DNA of 64,000 bases from Malaya genurostris (GCF_030247185.1 NC_080572.1:299385656-299449655), one strand, 5' to 3'; numbered from the stretch's first letter, positions 20,045 through 31,559 are shown. Notes: generated from the sequence alone by a model not told the origin. Numbers and translations: made by a program.

Positions 20045-22576
20045 TTGACCGGGAAATTTTCCAAAAAAAAGCAGAACAACATCGTGCATGAGGACTTGAG
20101 CATTGCTAACACCTTCCTCGACTTACACTTCGGTCCAAATGACGTGCAGCTAGATAGCCCACTGCGTGTAACCGCTAACTACGATATAATATGTAAAGAA
20201 AAATGGCAGGAACTGCTTGATAAAAAACGAAAACCTTCAGCTCCAGGAATCGACGGCATTTCATATCAAATGCTAAAACGTTTGAGCCCGGATGCAGAAG
20301 CAAGTATTCTAAATGACCTTAACATGCAATGGAAAACAGGTATAATGAAGGAAAATCTAAAAATTATCAAAGTGGTGGCGATTAACAAAATCGGAAAAGA
20401 CCAATCTACAGTAGAGAGCAAGCGGCCGATCTCTCTCGTACCAACTGTGACGAAACTGATTAATAGCGCTGTATTAGAAAAGATAACAGAGACAGCAGAT
20501 TTAAAGCGAGTTATTCCTGATACGTCTTTTGGTTTCAGAAGACATTTATCTACAACAACAGCCATTCATTTTGTTGTTAACACAATTAAAGCAAATAAGA
20601 GAGAAAAATACATCACCGCCGTAGTCTTCATCGACTTATCTAATGCATTTAATGCAGTCAGGACAGACAAATTGGAAGAAATTATGCTGCAATACGGTTT
20701 TGCGCCCGAAATCTGCCAATGGATATCAGGCTTCCTATCGAATCGCAAGATTTCTATGCAAGTTCTGGGAACTACAATAACACGAACAGTTTGCAATGGA
20801 TTACCCCAGGGTGATGTTATGTCTCCTACGGCCTTCAATATCTATACAGCTGGCCTACACAAAATACAACGAGATGGGATAAAATTAACTCAATTCGCGG
20901 ATGACTTCGGACTCATTGTACGTGCCAAAACATTCGAGGCACTTGAAAAACTAACTCAGGAAGCACTAGACGATTTCATCAACAGAGCCAACGATTTGAA
21001 TCTGAAGGTGAACTCTATGAAAACAAAAGCCATCGTTTTCCATCCCGGTGATAGGCAACTAAGACTCCAAATCGAAAATGTTCCTGTAGAAAATGTCAAA
21101 TCGCACTGTTACCTGGGTGTAATGATGGACCACCTGCTAAGTTTTGGTGCTCATGTAAGATTACTCAAACGAAAGGTAAACGATAGACTGGATATGCTAA
21201 AGGTGATAAGTGGTATAAAACACGGAGGACATCCACAATCCTTGAGTCTTATCTACAAGGCACTCATACGAAGCGTCCTGGACTACGGAGCATCCGTTAT
21301 CAATAATGCAAGAAAAACAAACAAACAGATACTATCTGTTGTGAACAATCAATGCCTTAGAAAGGTTACCGGTTGCTCAAGTACTACACCATTAAATACT
21401 CTATTAGCACTGGCGGGTCAGGAACCACTGGACTTACATCACGAGTATACCACTAGCAAAGAAATTGTAAGAAATATCGTGTACGGTACATCTGTTGGTA
21501 AACAACTCATCGATCTTGACGACACCGTCAATGAAAGAGACGACCTTTCGTACATAGAAAAGGTATACATCAATCATAGAGTGCTGTTTGACTCAATCAC
21601 GCCAATGTGTAAAACGGGGAAAATAGAAACAACAATCCTGGCAAGCTTGGATGAACTACAAGTAGCCAAAAAGGATACTAGTACCATCAGACTGAAACAA
21701 CTAACTCTGTTCGCTATGCATGGTAAGCATAGAGGAAAAAATCGAGTATTCACCGATGCATCGAAAAATAACGGAGTCTGTGGAATTGGGATATTCGTGG
21801 AAGGGACCAACCAAAGAATATCAATCCAATTGAATAACGAGACCAGTATTACGCAAGCAGAACTGATAGCGATAGAAGTAGCTCTGGAAATCTTAAACTA
21901 TACTGACTCAAGATGGGTGTTACTTACAGATTCAATGTCAGCCTGTACAATATTAGACAATGCTAAGGAAGAAATAATAATATCGTTACAAATTGCAAAA
22001 ATATTGAAGACAGCCAGTGAAAAACAAGTTGATATACAGTGGATTCCAAGCCACGTCGGTATTCACGGTAATGAAATCGCAGACAAATTGGCAAAGATGG
22101 CAACATCGACCGGCCATACAAACAGAATGAATAACGATCTATCAATGAAGGATGCTTTCTGGACACTAAAACGTGAAAAACAAATAGCGACGACTGATTG
22201 GTACAAAACATACGCGGAAGAAAAAGGCCAAAAATTCTTCAGAATCCAGCAACAGTTCCTAGATAAACCGTGGTTTTTTAACAAGAAATTGACGAACACC
22301 GAGGTTAGGTTATTGAATCGCCTACAAGCTGGCCATGATTATTCCCGCTACTGGAAATACAAAATGAAAATAGAAGATAAAGCGGACTGCGACATATGCT
22401 CAGAACCAGAAACAGGTGAACATCTCATATTGAGTTGTCCAAAGTTTAATACTTTACGCTCCAATTTCCAATTCAACTGTAAATTCAATAATTTCACTGA
22501 GCTCTTCCGATCTAACGACATGAAGACGTTTAAAGAAGTTTGCGCGTTTGAAAAACAAGCACAGCTGAACCTCTAA
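20045..22576 (+). CDS. LINE-2 ORF2, 3' part: reverse transcriptase, RNase H, C-terminal zinc motif
   Basis: The open frame actually extends left to the A7 run near 19973. RT motifs: APGIDGISYQML, RPISLVPTVTKLINS, TAVVFIDLSNAFNAV (A), NGLPQGDVMSPTAFNIY (B), LTQFADDFGLIV (catalytic FADD) and SHCYLGVMMD (D/E). RNase H: VFTDASKNNGVCG, AELIAIEVAL, LTDSMSACTIL and GNEIADKLAKMA, so all four acids are present. The C terminus has CDICSEPETGEHLILSCP, the usual Cys/His motif. The catalytic residues are intact; only the upstream frameshift breaks the ORF. Confidence 0.9.
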   Translation: MTGKFSKKKQNNIVHEDLSIANTFLDLHFGPNDVQLDSPLRVTANYDIICKEKWQELLDKKRKPSAPGIDGISYQMLKRLSPDAEASILNDLNMQWKTGIMKENLKIIKVVAINKIGKDQSTVESKRPISLVPTVTKLINSAVLEKITETADLKRVIPDTSFGFRRHLSTTTAIHFVVNTIKANKREKYITAVVFIDLSNAFNAVRTDKLEEIMLQYGFAPEICQWISGFLSNRKISMQVLGTTITRTVCNGLPQGDVMSPTAFNIYTAGLHKIQRDGIKLTQFADDFGLIVRAKTFEALEKLTQEALDDFINRANDLNLKVNSMKTKAIVFHPGDRQLRLQIENVPVENVKSHCYLGVMMDHLLSFGAHVRLLKRKVNDRLDMLKVISGIKHGGHPQSLSLIYKALIRSVLDYGASVINNARKTNKQILSVVNNQCLRKVTGCSSTTPLNTLLALAGQEPLDLHHEYTTSKEIVRNIVYGTSVGKQLIDLDDTVNERDDLSYIEKVYINHRVLFDSITPMCKTGKIETTILASLDELQVAKKDTSTIRLKQLTLFAMHGKHRGKNRVFTDASKNNGVCGIGIFVEGTNQRISIQLNNETSITQAELIAIEVALEILNYTDSRWVLLTDSMSACTILDNAKEEIIISLQIAKILKTASEKQVDIQWIPSHVGIHGNEIADKLAKMATSTGHTNRMNNDLSMKDAFWTLKREKQIATTDWYKTYAEEKGQKFFRIQQQFLDKPWFFNKKLTNTEVRLLNRLQAGHDYSRYWKYKMKIEDKADCDICSEPETGEHLILSCPKFNTLRSNFQFNCKFNNFTELFRSNDMKTFKEVCAFEKQAQLNL

Positions 22577-22662
22577 AACAGCTCCGGCTGGAAATGACTG
22601 CAGGGCATATAGTCTCGGTAACTGGCCCTAAACACATAAGGAACAGATGTCATCTGTTCTGA

Positions 22663-22684
22663 CAGAGAAGAAGAAGAAGAAGAA
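22663..22684 (+). repeat. AAG trinucleotide tail of LINE-2
   Basis: About seven GAA/AAG units end the element immediately before the right duplication at 22685. Confidence 0.85.
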
Positions 22685-22696
22685 GAGTACTGTCCC
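22685..22696 (+). repeat. Target-site duplication of LINE-2, right copy
   Basis: GAGTACTGTCCC, identical to 16859-16870. Confidence 0.9.
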
Positions 22697-22771
22697 AACT
22701 AAAGGAATATTCGAAATGACCGTTTATATGGTTAAAGAATCTAATTTGAGTGTCCTGTCTGTTAGACTGTG

Positions 22772-23300
22772 ATACTGTGGTATTGTTTGAAAAAAATTTC
22801 TTCGATTCTTGACAAAATAACCGAAATCGGTTTGTTTGACCGTCTACTAATAAAAACTATCAATTGGAGACGATTTGAGATCGATTTAGAATTTTTTTTC
22901 GGTTTTTCGCCCTTTTCAGTGATGGTATAAAATTTTTAACACACTTTACCCTATATTTCCGGATCCGGAAGTCGGATTCGGATGAAATTTAAGAAGAATT
23001 CCGTATGGGCCCACAGGACCTTTCATTTGAACCTATGTTTGTGAAAATCGGTCGCGCCATCTATGGTAGGGTCTAAATGATGCAAAAATCATCATTTTTG
23101 CGACTTTCTTCAGAACTATCGTTTAAATGTTTCGTACAATAGAAAGCATCATTCGAACAACATTTTGTAGTTTTTTCATGGTAAAATATTGAGAAATGAG
23201 TCAGTGAAGAGGTATTTTGGAGGACACTTCCAAAAAATCATGATTTGCGGTGTCCATTGTATCTCAGCATAGACTACTCAGAAGTAAACAGATCAAAGCA
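22772..23300. other. Intergenic, with one copy of the CCGGAAGTCGGAT repeat unit
   Basis: About 22945-23090 carries TTCCGGATCCGGAAGTCGGAT ... CCTTTCATTTGAA ... TGTGAAAATCGGTC, the unit that forms an array at 51.6-54.3 kb. No gene seen. Confidence 0.6.
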
Positions 23301-24135
23301 GCAGAAGTTTTTCTAGACCCCAACGTCCGCCATTTTGAAGCTGTAAAACCGCCCCAAAGTAACAAACAACGAAAAGGAAAACGTTGGGGTCTGGTTTTTT
23401 ATATGTAGTGTGGGCAAAATTTGAAAAAAATGGGCAGTATTCAGACATTTTGTTGATAATTTCATAAACTGTTTCGAGTTTGTTTGTATCATTATATAAT
23501 TTTTATTCTAATTTAGCTATTGGTTGAACTCATGGACGCAGCTGGAATCAGAACTAAGTCTTGAAAGGGGCCTTTATTAAATTGAAACTCCAATTTTCTT
23601 TATGAAATGATAAATAAGTTTCATGTATGGAAGGTCACGACAAGCAAGAATGTCTCGAACTGGGACATTGGATAGTTTACCTTGGGTACGCAAAGAATTT
23701 ATTAGTTGAGATCTGACATCACGATACTCCACGCATGTCCAAACGACATGATCAATATCCCGATAACCTTCTCCGCAAGCACAATGATTAGTCTCGGAGA
23801 GCCCAATTCGAAGGAGATGTGCATCTAACGTGTAGTGATTGGACATGAGTCTGGACATCACACGAATGAAATCCCTACTCACATCCAGTCCCCTGAACCA
23901 TGCCTTTGTCGATATTTTCGATTTTTGAGTGCATCCACCGACCCAGATCATCTTTATCCCAAGAAGCTTGCCCGCTGGCAAGTGTTCTTTGGCGAGACAA
24001 GGGTAAACAAAAATGGGCAGTAGTTTTTGAATGACGATGGACACGGACTTTCAAAACCTGCTTTCGGGAAAAACACGTTTGAAGTTTTTTTTTTCTATAA
24101 AATCAATTGAAATTTATTACTCAAGGGAGCCCGTA
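23301..24135 (+). repeat. Dispersed repeat G, copy 1, split by a LINE fragment
   Basis: CTAGACCCCAACGT and its complement ACGTTGGGGTCT (about 23313-23396) form a hairpin-like pair. GGGCAAAATTTGAAAAAA follows, then after the LINE fragment CGGACTTTCAAAACCTGCTTTCG and GAGCCCGTAGG. The same blocks recur at 37258-37292 and 45947-46080, there interrupted by the RTE/BEL block. Confidence 0.7.
23440..24008 (-). pseudogene. LINE-1-family fragment, C-terminal ORF2 and partial 3' UTR
   Basis: On the minus strand it encodes the end of the LINE-1 ORF2 (KISTKAWFRGLDVSRDF to the stop at 23577) at about 97% identity by eye, then roughly 140 bases of 3' UTR. It lacks the last about 260 bases of the LINE-1 3' UTR and any poly(A). 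A 14-base duplication AAAAATGGGCAGTA borders it (23426-23439, 24009-24022), so it is a complete insertion event. Eleven bases of filler lie at its 5' junction. About 40 bases near 23925-23960 are rearranged compared with the full copy. Confidence 0.85.
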
Positions 24136-24786
24136 GGCAGAGATGTCCATCTCCTCTGTGTGACGAAGAGCAAGAAACATTTCTCCCCTCGCACTGACAA
24201 CTTCAACGCGAGCTGTTCTCTTTCACATATGTACACCACTGTTGTATAAAGTGTGCACGCATCATGAGTGCGTTTGTTTATTTCCTTTTACCTCCTCCAC
24301 TGAATCGCACCAAAGTGCTAGAGCATTAGCTAATAAATTCTCTGAGGTGGATGCAGATACTTTCACAGAGGTGTACACGCCGGTGAGCACTCTGGTGTAT
24401 GGTTTGCGTAGAAGAAGCGTGGGCACGCAAAATCAGCAAAATAAAACAATTTATCGTTAAATTTTCGGTTTTCATTGCACATTTTTCATAGCAAGGCCAG
24501 ATCTACTCTCTATTACTTGAAGTTCACAGAAGTGTTCGCTCACCATCACGCGCCAGTGATCACTTGGGTGTATTTAGGCGAAAGCACGTGAGAGCGATTC
24601 GTGCGAAGAGAATGTTATTATCTCGCACCAGCTTCTTTCAACACAAGCACGCACTCAAAGTCTGTCTGTCTGGACACTGAGAAGAAGTGCGCTTTCCGCT
24701 TTATGTGAAGCGGAGCAAATGTATCCGCAGTGTATAATTGAAACCTACGCCCTGGTGTATCACTCTAGTGAAATGCCATCTCTGCC
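24136..24786. mobile_element. hAT-like MITE, GGCAGAGATG ends
   Basis: The left end GGCAGAGATGTCCAT and right end ATGCCATCTCTGCC are inverted repeats about 650 bases apart. The pre-insertion sequence GAGCCCGTAGG survives in the other repeat G copy near 46070. The putative 8-base duplication is imperfect. No coding content. Confidence 0.6.
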
Positions 24787-25810
24787 CGTGCCCTAAATAA
24801 GATGAAACTTCAATTTCATGTTACATGTATCAATCGAAGGTCGAACATGGAACCGCTTGAAGTCAATTTCGATTGATGTTGGTCCACAGCTCTACGAAAT
24901 CAATGTACACTGAAGTTCTTTTCTTGCATTCATTCGTATTGCGTATTTACCAAATTATGATGTTTTTAATCAGATTTTGTTTATACGAACAAGTTTTGTC
25001 TATGGTTTCGATTTTTAGTCTGAAGTTTGAATATTATAACCTTTCCAACATTGCTGAGACTATGATATTTACAGCCTCGTGCAATTGCTGTCATACTGCA
25101 TCCTAGATGGCCATGTTTGATCGTTCGTTGATATTTCGTGTGTCAATGACAGTTGCTTCCTGGTTCGACAGCCAGTGTATGTTCGTTCGCATATCTGTCT
25201 CATATCACATCAGCAAAGAAATCACGTGTAATCGTGGAGAGTGATTTATGGCAGGATTGTTCGGACATGAGAGTTAGATAGCCTAGGATATACTATTGAT
25301 TGCAATTTTATTTCTTCGCGACGTAACGGAAATCGTCGAAATATTGAACTGATTACAGCAATGAACATCATCTATTCGGTTCGGTTTTCAATACAAATCA
25401 CAACGGTTGCGTAAGATTCTTAATGTTAAATCTGCTTTATACAGCATGTTCTGTTGTAATTAAAATAATTCAAAAAAGTAGGCTTAGTCCACAATCGCAT
25501 AGTTGCTACTACTAATTTTATGATAGTAGATAGATGTCTTACGAAAATGTACAGGCGGTATATAAACTATATACAACTGATAAACAACACCAAACATGCC
25601 TTTTCAATGTCAGTTACATTATTGTAAACACAAGTTCCACAAAAGCTTCTAATACCCGAGTGCATAAATAGTTTTTGTTTAATATTTATTCCGACAGACA
25701 CATGAGGTTTATTTCATATTAAAACTTTTTGCTTCCATTGCTTCGTAAAATATATTTCCTTGTTTCATTATCACAACACATCCTTTCAAGCGACAAAGTG
25801 TATCCCTAGT
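24787..25810. other. Intergenic sequence downstream of RNF185
   Basis: AT-rich with no supported gene. Its right end is the 3' flank of the minus-strand RNF185 gene. Confidence 0.5.
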
Positions 25811-26577
25811 TTAAGCCAATATTAACCATGCCATAAATATAAGAGCAACGTAAAGAAAAATTTGCGACAAGAACTGATCCTCGTCGTAATCGCGTGTATT
25901 CTCGTGCGGTGGATTGCCACGGAAATCTCCGAAGTTCAGTGTCGATGTGAAGAACCCGAATGGAAATGCTCCTATTCCGAATGACATATGGAAACCGCCA
26001 TCACCGGTGAAGCCCTGAAACCCTTGCGGTTGTTCGGGTTCCGTACGTTGACCTGCCGGCCGAGGTGGGACAGTTTTTCTACAAATAAAACAATTACTAA
26101 ATGTACCCGGCTTTTCGCGTGGTCAACTGTTTACCTGGGGTCCTCCTTGCTTCCTCCTCGTCCATAAAGGGGAATAACTTTTTCCTTGCTAATCGACGAT
26201 TTACAAACGGGGCACGTATTGCGGTAACCATTCATCCACTGGTGTATGCATGGCCAGCAAAACAGATGGCCACACATGCTCACCACCGCATCCTTGGCCG
26301 TGTCCAAGCAGATGTTGCACTCAAACACGGAATCGTCCTTCTTTTCTTCGTCTTCATTTCCAAGATTGACCTTTGATTTGCCAGTTTTATTGGTGCTACT
26401 GCCACTGTCACTGCTATCCACTCCCATCGTCGCCTGCTCCGTTTTTGAATTGCTACCATCAGAGGATGAGGAGAATGCACTGTCGAGGCCTGCTGAGGTC
26501 GATGCTGAGTTCAGATCCTCCATGGTGGGTGCCGTCGGTAACGGATGGGACGAATTGTGTTCAACGGTTGATGCCAT
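25811..26577 (-). CDS. RNF185: RNF185/RNF5-type membrane-anchored RING E3 ligase, two exons
   Basis: An endoplasmic-reticulum E3 ubiquitin ligase of the RNF5/RNF185 family, which acts in ER-associated degradation. Exons: 26135-26577 and 25811-26078, joined by a 56-base intron with donor GTAAAC and acceptor TTTGTAG; the split codon AG|A gives Arg. Predicted length is 236 aa, longer than the vertebrate protein because of a Ser/Thr-rich N-terminal extension (residues 1-80). C3HC4 RING at residues 87-125: Cys87, Cys90, Cys102, His104, Cys107, Cys110, Cys122, Cys125. The second exon encodes the family tail, GGFHMSFGIGAFPFGFF, and a final hydrophobic segment (IFLYVALIFMAWLILA). The family has two membrane segments. 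Confidence 0.93.
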
Positions 26578-29500
26578 AGTTGATTCTGATTAACTGGCGG
26601 GTAGAGAACATTTGAATGTTTATCAGTTGATTTTAGGAAATTAGAACTATACTGACATGTCTAAATTGAAATCTTAATTTTAGTCTAAATTGTTACTCAG
26701 AAAATATATTGCACACCCACGACAGCCTGTTCAGAGGTTAATAAGCAGAAACGTCACGGTAAATCCCAACTTCTACATCCGTCTAAAACACCAACTTCGC
26801 GATTCCTATAAAAGAAACTAATGAGTCAGCCTCCTCCCGTTAAGTAGACCAACAACGGTGGCTATCATACCGGTGAGATGGCTTTAATTTGGTAAAAACA
26901 AACCTATTTTGTCTACGCCTTAAAACAGGTCAAACAGTGGATATGAAGGATAATAATGGCCAGCAATAGAAAAAAGTTTCTAAACGGTGTCACAAGTCTG
27001 AAACCATGAACAATTGGAAAACAGGAACTTGATGGTATCTAAACCAAAACAAACCAAAAAATCGATTCTCATTAGCATGACTCAAATTGATTTCGTTATT
27101 TCAGTAATCAATTAGAAAACAACCACTTGACTCACTTTCCCGTATATCAGTAGATCACTTTCATTCGCGCCTGCTCTCCTGACATTTGGTTAATACACAC
27201 CGGTTTTTTTTTCAAACACAAACACTCGCTCACATCGTATGACTTTGGCTACCCTTTTCGAAAGTAGCAAAACTAGTTTACTAAACAAGCATGATTTGTA
27301 ACAAACCTTCAACGAATCGATGATGCAGAAAGATTTAGTTAATCAAATTTACCCTGATGACTACTACAGTTCTATCACAAATCAAATACTGCTAGCTTTG
27401 TTTGCGTGCTTCGTTTCTTTTTTTCCAACGTACGACAATATTACTGTGCATGTTACCTTATCACACGACTAATACCTCGAAACAACCAGATAAAGGAACT
27501 GAATTTTTACCACGTCATATATTTTGCCTTCACGCGCGTACCGTCTTCGCCATGGCCTAGTATATTCTACAACGAGGAACGAGGGGTAAATTGGATATCC
27601 TTTTTAAATGCACTGGATGTATTTTCATTGACAATTTACGAGCGATGTAGATTAATCATTGGAAGATGATAGCATTGGTACAAATATGCACACGCTAACG
27701 TTTACTAACATCTTTCATTAGATTGCCCATCTTGCCCTACCGGACCCTACGCAGGCGTGACGTAAATCGATCGCCTGACCTGGCAAGATTTAATCAACTT
27801 GAATATTACTAACGGCTCTCAAATGGACAAACCTGGTAGAAATCGACCTTCAACTTGCATCAAAAGCTGCATCGGATTTCATCACAAACAAGAGCATTTA
27901 TAATCCACAGAATCAAAACCTGTACTGAAGGTCAACAGCCTGCCAGGCATTTTTCAACAAAACCACTTCTATACAATGCAAATGGGACAGGTGGGATGAA
28001 CAGATAAGGTGGAAAGAGAAACTAGTTTCAAAAGCTAGTACGCACAAAAAAACACTAAAATCACAATTGCACCATACAAACAACCTTTACTGCAGGTGCA
28101 TGTTTTCGAACTATGATTGTTTTGAATCCCTTAGAAATACAAACATTAAACATAAACATTTACCTACTTTTGACTGCTGCTTGGATTCGAGCTCATGAAA
28201 CGTAGATAACTGTAATGCCACAAGACGATAAAACTCTAGATTTCTGCTTCCTACGCTATGAAAAAACTTCACTTGAGTTTGACAATTTGTTTTGCGAGAA
28301 TAATCAAAATATTTTGCGTTTTGGTTTTCGAAGCAAGCAGGAAAATATAACAAGTGTTTCAGAGATAGATTGCTTATATGCCAAAACTAAGTCGGAATAA
28401 TCGAGACCTAAAACACCGATAACTTTTCTTAAAATGTCCACTTCCGTTTTTTACAATACGAATACTTGCACAATTTTTTGCGAAATTTTACCACTCCATT
28501 TAATAATAATTAGCATACAAGAAAATATGAAGGGAAAAATCCTGACAGCATATGTCAAACAATGTTTGACGTGGTAACACGGATGCCAGTTTAAATTGTA
28601 ACATGTTTCCGAAAAGTAGAGTGCCTATAACCAGAGTGACGACATCTCATCCGTAATTTTGGCAACAATTCAAAACATTCCATTAGGCGCTCTGACAGCT
28701 CACTTACAACCACAAATGCAAATGAGATTGGTTTGTTTTCATCAGGAAACGAATGCATTAAACAGAGTTCAGACGATCAATCAACTTCGGTCGACGTCCA
28801 TATTGGTTTATTAATTTTATTTTGCCGAATATTGCTCACGTATCCGACGTTAAAAAGTTCCGTGAACTTGACGTAGTGTCCTTTCATATGAATTGCTTAC
28901 AATTAATGTTGTTATTCCGTAATCGTTCCATTCAGGTGATAGCCGCTTGATGCTACGTGTGAATCGCTTTTACATATTGTTTTGTTTTCATCAGGAAACG
29001 TGTTGGCCACCCATTTTTCAGTAGGGCCACCGTTCATTTTTCACCGGGCATAGAAACCTCAATTAGCTTTACATTGAATTGACAGGTCGTTTGCTCGTTT
29101 GGAACTGGGAGCTGTCATTCCAAACGAACAGCTGTCGCCACTCTGATTATAGTCACTCTACCGAAAAGGCTTTGAAATGTCCAACCAAATGCAAATACCA
29201 GGACAGCAGAATTTCAGGTGAAATAATTTTAACAAATTTTCGTATCTCGCAAAGTTTCCAAAACTCTCGAAATCGGTAAAAATATGTTAATTAGAAATTT
29301 GCCGGCAAATTTGTGGGCCTGGCTTCCTAGCAGAGATGCCAGATATTCTCATAAAAAATCGGTATTATCCTAAACAAGAAATCTCTTATTATCTGTATTC
29401 ACTAAAAAAACTTTCTAAACGAAATGATCATGTTTAAAGATTATGAATTACTATTCATTCCTCCACACTGAAATTTCTTTACTATTTCTTCAGTAATGTC

Positions 29501-29582
29501 ACGAAATTGTTACAAATACTAGTAGATAATCAAAACTGCACTCAAATAAAAATTCACGTTCGATTCATTTGAAAAATCGATT
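26578..29582. other. Intergenic, 5' flank of RNF185
   Basis: No gene supported. The first tens of bases are the RNF185 leader; a CCGCCAG just upstream of the ATG on the minus strand could be a 5' UTR splice acceptor. Blocks near 28617-28650 (CCAGAGTGACGAC) and 29070-29115 (TTGACAGGTCGTTTGCTCGT) recur at about 36130-36225, so they are dispersed repeats. Confidence 0.5.
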
Positions 29583-29829
29583 GTCCCACGACAAAAAGGC
29601 CTAACTGCGAATGAGAGCCTCTATTTGTTTACTTTCTCTTTTGATTATTACGGAGCCATTATTGCAAATTCTATAAAGTTTCCAATATAAATCGAAATAT
29701 TATATAGTTTAACCTTGAAAGTTTTGCAGGGAGTAAAACGTCAAATATAAAATCTGTTCGGTCAATCGTGAAAGAAAAAGTAAACAAAGTGAAACTGTCA
29801 TTTGCAGTTAGGCCCTTTTGTCGTGGGAC
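29583..29829. mobile_element. Short MITE with GTCCCACGACAAAA termini (247 bp)
   Basis: GTCCCACGACAAAAAGGCC at the left and GGCCCTTTTGTCGTGGGAC at the right. The inverted match extends about 75 bases inward with mismatches (GTTTACTTT...TC blocks). Flanks share ATCGA, which may be the duplication. Confidence 0.75.
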
Positions 29830-30975
29830 GATCGAAACTACGTAAAATGGTTCGAATATCAAATTGATTGTTTTACGTGACGAAAATGAATGTTATGCGA
29901 ACATCCCCTAAAATGAATACAGTCATCACATAAGGTTTACGTGAATTGACCAAACGTCAAACAATCTACGTAAATTTCGAGGGTGAAAAACTCGATTTTT
30001 AAAATGGCAATTGAAATTTGAACAGTGGCCCTCAAAGTGTAAGTAGTGTAAATATTTGCGAGAAATTTTATTTAATTACAATTTTTTATTACATCGACCG
30101 GACCATTCCAGTTCGAAAGTTTCCACGTGTTCGACTGGACGGACTGCCTGCTTCAGTCGAATGCTTCAAACAGGCCGTTGGTCCACCGAAAAATGAGTTT
30201 AACATCGGTATGAGAGCTAGAGACACTGGATCCATGTAATGCGACCTAAACCTGCATCGGTAGTGTTGTGGGAGTTCTCGGATCTCGACTTTGGCTTCGG
30301 TTGGATGGCAGTGACAACAAAATCGATTTCTGGATGCTTGTTAATTCGAGATCCCACGACGTATTAGTTGCTTTTTATTTTCAGACATTGAAATTTTATG
30401 CTAATTTTCTGAAATAAATGTTTATTTTTCATGGTATATAAAATATATAAAATAATAATTCTCTCGTATCTAAATTTGATAGGTAAATGTGATATGAACA
30501 GTACATTACCTTTTACCTATGAAACACGTAACTTTCACTGGAATATGCATTAAACAGCATTTAAATGCCAGTCCATTAAAACCTATTTGAAAAGTAGGGT
30601 GGAAAATATTCACCTGATACACTGTGATACACTCTGATTAAGGGTCAGGAGCAGCCTCCTGTTATGGCGTCATGAAACTGTGGCCAGCATCATTCTGCAA
30701 AAACCAAAACAATGAAGAAGAATGGCTAACGAAAAATTAGATATTACAAACTACTTATTTATTCAGTACCCTTTGCCGCACTTCCCCGCAAATTATCGAT
30801 CAAAATATCATCACTACGATAAGGAAATTAAGATTTTACTCGATTAGAAATGCTCGAACGTTTGTTTACCAAACTCTGAGCGCTCTGATTGCCCACCAAA
30901 TGCCTCAGATGTTGGCTACGTTAGCACTTGCTGGGGCGCCCTATCCTTGCCACCGGGCTGGTCAGGAGTGTTCCA
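29830..30975. other. Intergenic, no feature recognised
   Basis: AT-rich. Short frames, for example 30018-30239 (+), have no recognisable domain. Confidence 0.5.
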
Positions 30976-31250
30976 GTTCTAGATGCATAATTTATATCAG
31001 TTTTAAAATTTAAATCTGGAAATCATAATAAGAAAAACTGGCAGCCCCAGCAGCGTTTTACTCGTGTTAAAAAAATGAACGGCAGAACTGTTCGAATAAA
31101 TAAAACTAAAACGGGTTGCTTGAAGATACGTTTGTTCCAGTTGTAGTTCTATTATAAATCGTTCATATAAAACTTTCAGCTGCTGAATCTGCTCTAAGAG
31201 TAAATTCAGCAGCTGGAAGTTTTTATATGGGCGATCTATAATAGTTAGTA
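30976..31250 (-). repeat. Dispersed repeat R2, copy b, with an inverted half-copy
   Basis: On the minus strand this matches 59096-59345 and the split copy 6111-7686. At 31160-31250 the R2 end (TTCAGCAGCTG...) is repeated head to head around AAGAG, giving a palindrome with arms of about 45 bases. Confidence 0.7.
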
Positions 31251-31559
31251 TGATATTAGAATGATAAATTTAATAGTTGATAAGATACACAACAGTGCTA
31301 AATAAAATGTTTGTAATTGTCATCAACAATCGGAATTTAAAAGACACAATTCCGACCAGCCCATAAACTTCTCAAGTTTCAAACTGTTGACTTCGTAAGT
31401 TGACAAGGAATTTCAGCGCATAATGGATAAGTTTAATTCAGGTCATTCAACTTTCAGTCTGAAAAGTTTTAGAATGCGACGACTTTAGATCATATGGTGA
31501 TTTGTTTTTCGATTTTGAAGCTTTTTTCTCGTCACTGCTACCAGGTTTATATTTTTTCC

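Larger units (their letters stand above)
16871..22684 (+). mobile_element. Near full-length I-group LINE (LINE-2), 5814 bp
   Basis: A second, different RNase H-bearing LINE inserted in E2 with a perfect 12-base duplication. Parts: 5' UTR (16871-17443), ORF1 with three CCHC knuckles, ORF2 with endonuclease, RT and RNase H, and a tail of AAG repeats (about 22663-22684) instead of poly(A). Trinucleotide tails are a known habit of I-clade elements (TAA in the Drosophila I factor). ORF2 carries one frameshift. Confidence 0.92.
9503..22771. mobile_element. Outer 718-bp TIR element E2, expanded by three nested insertions
   Basis: The left terminus CACAGACTAACAGACATGACA (9503) and the right terminus, reverse complement CACAGTCTAACAGACAGGACA (22771), are inverted repeats. 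E2 is interrupted by LINE-1 (9528-15514), a second copy of itself (E1, 15571-16288) and LINE-2 (16871-22684). After subtracting insertions and one copy of each duplication the pieces sum to 25+43+575+75 = 718 bases, exactly the length of E1. No transposase is encoded. Superfamily is unassigned; the E1 duplication of 7-9 bases would fit hAT, P or Mutator-like elements. I see no clear target duplication around E2 itself. Confidence 0.8.

Noticed and set aside
9503..22771. Target-site duplication around the outer element E2
   Set aside because: Flanks CGAGACAAAG and ATACTGTGGT share no convincing direct repeat; an older insertion or altered flank is likely.
24128..24795. Perfect 8-bp duplication around the GGCAGAGATG MITE
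   Set aside because: GAGCCCGT and GTGCCCTA are only partly alike, so the hAT label stays tentative.
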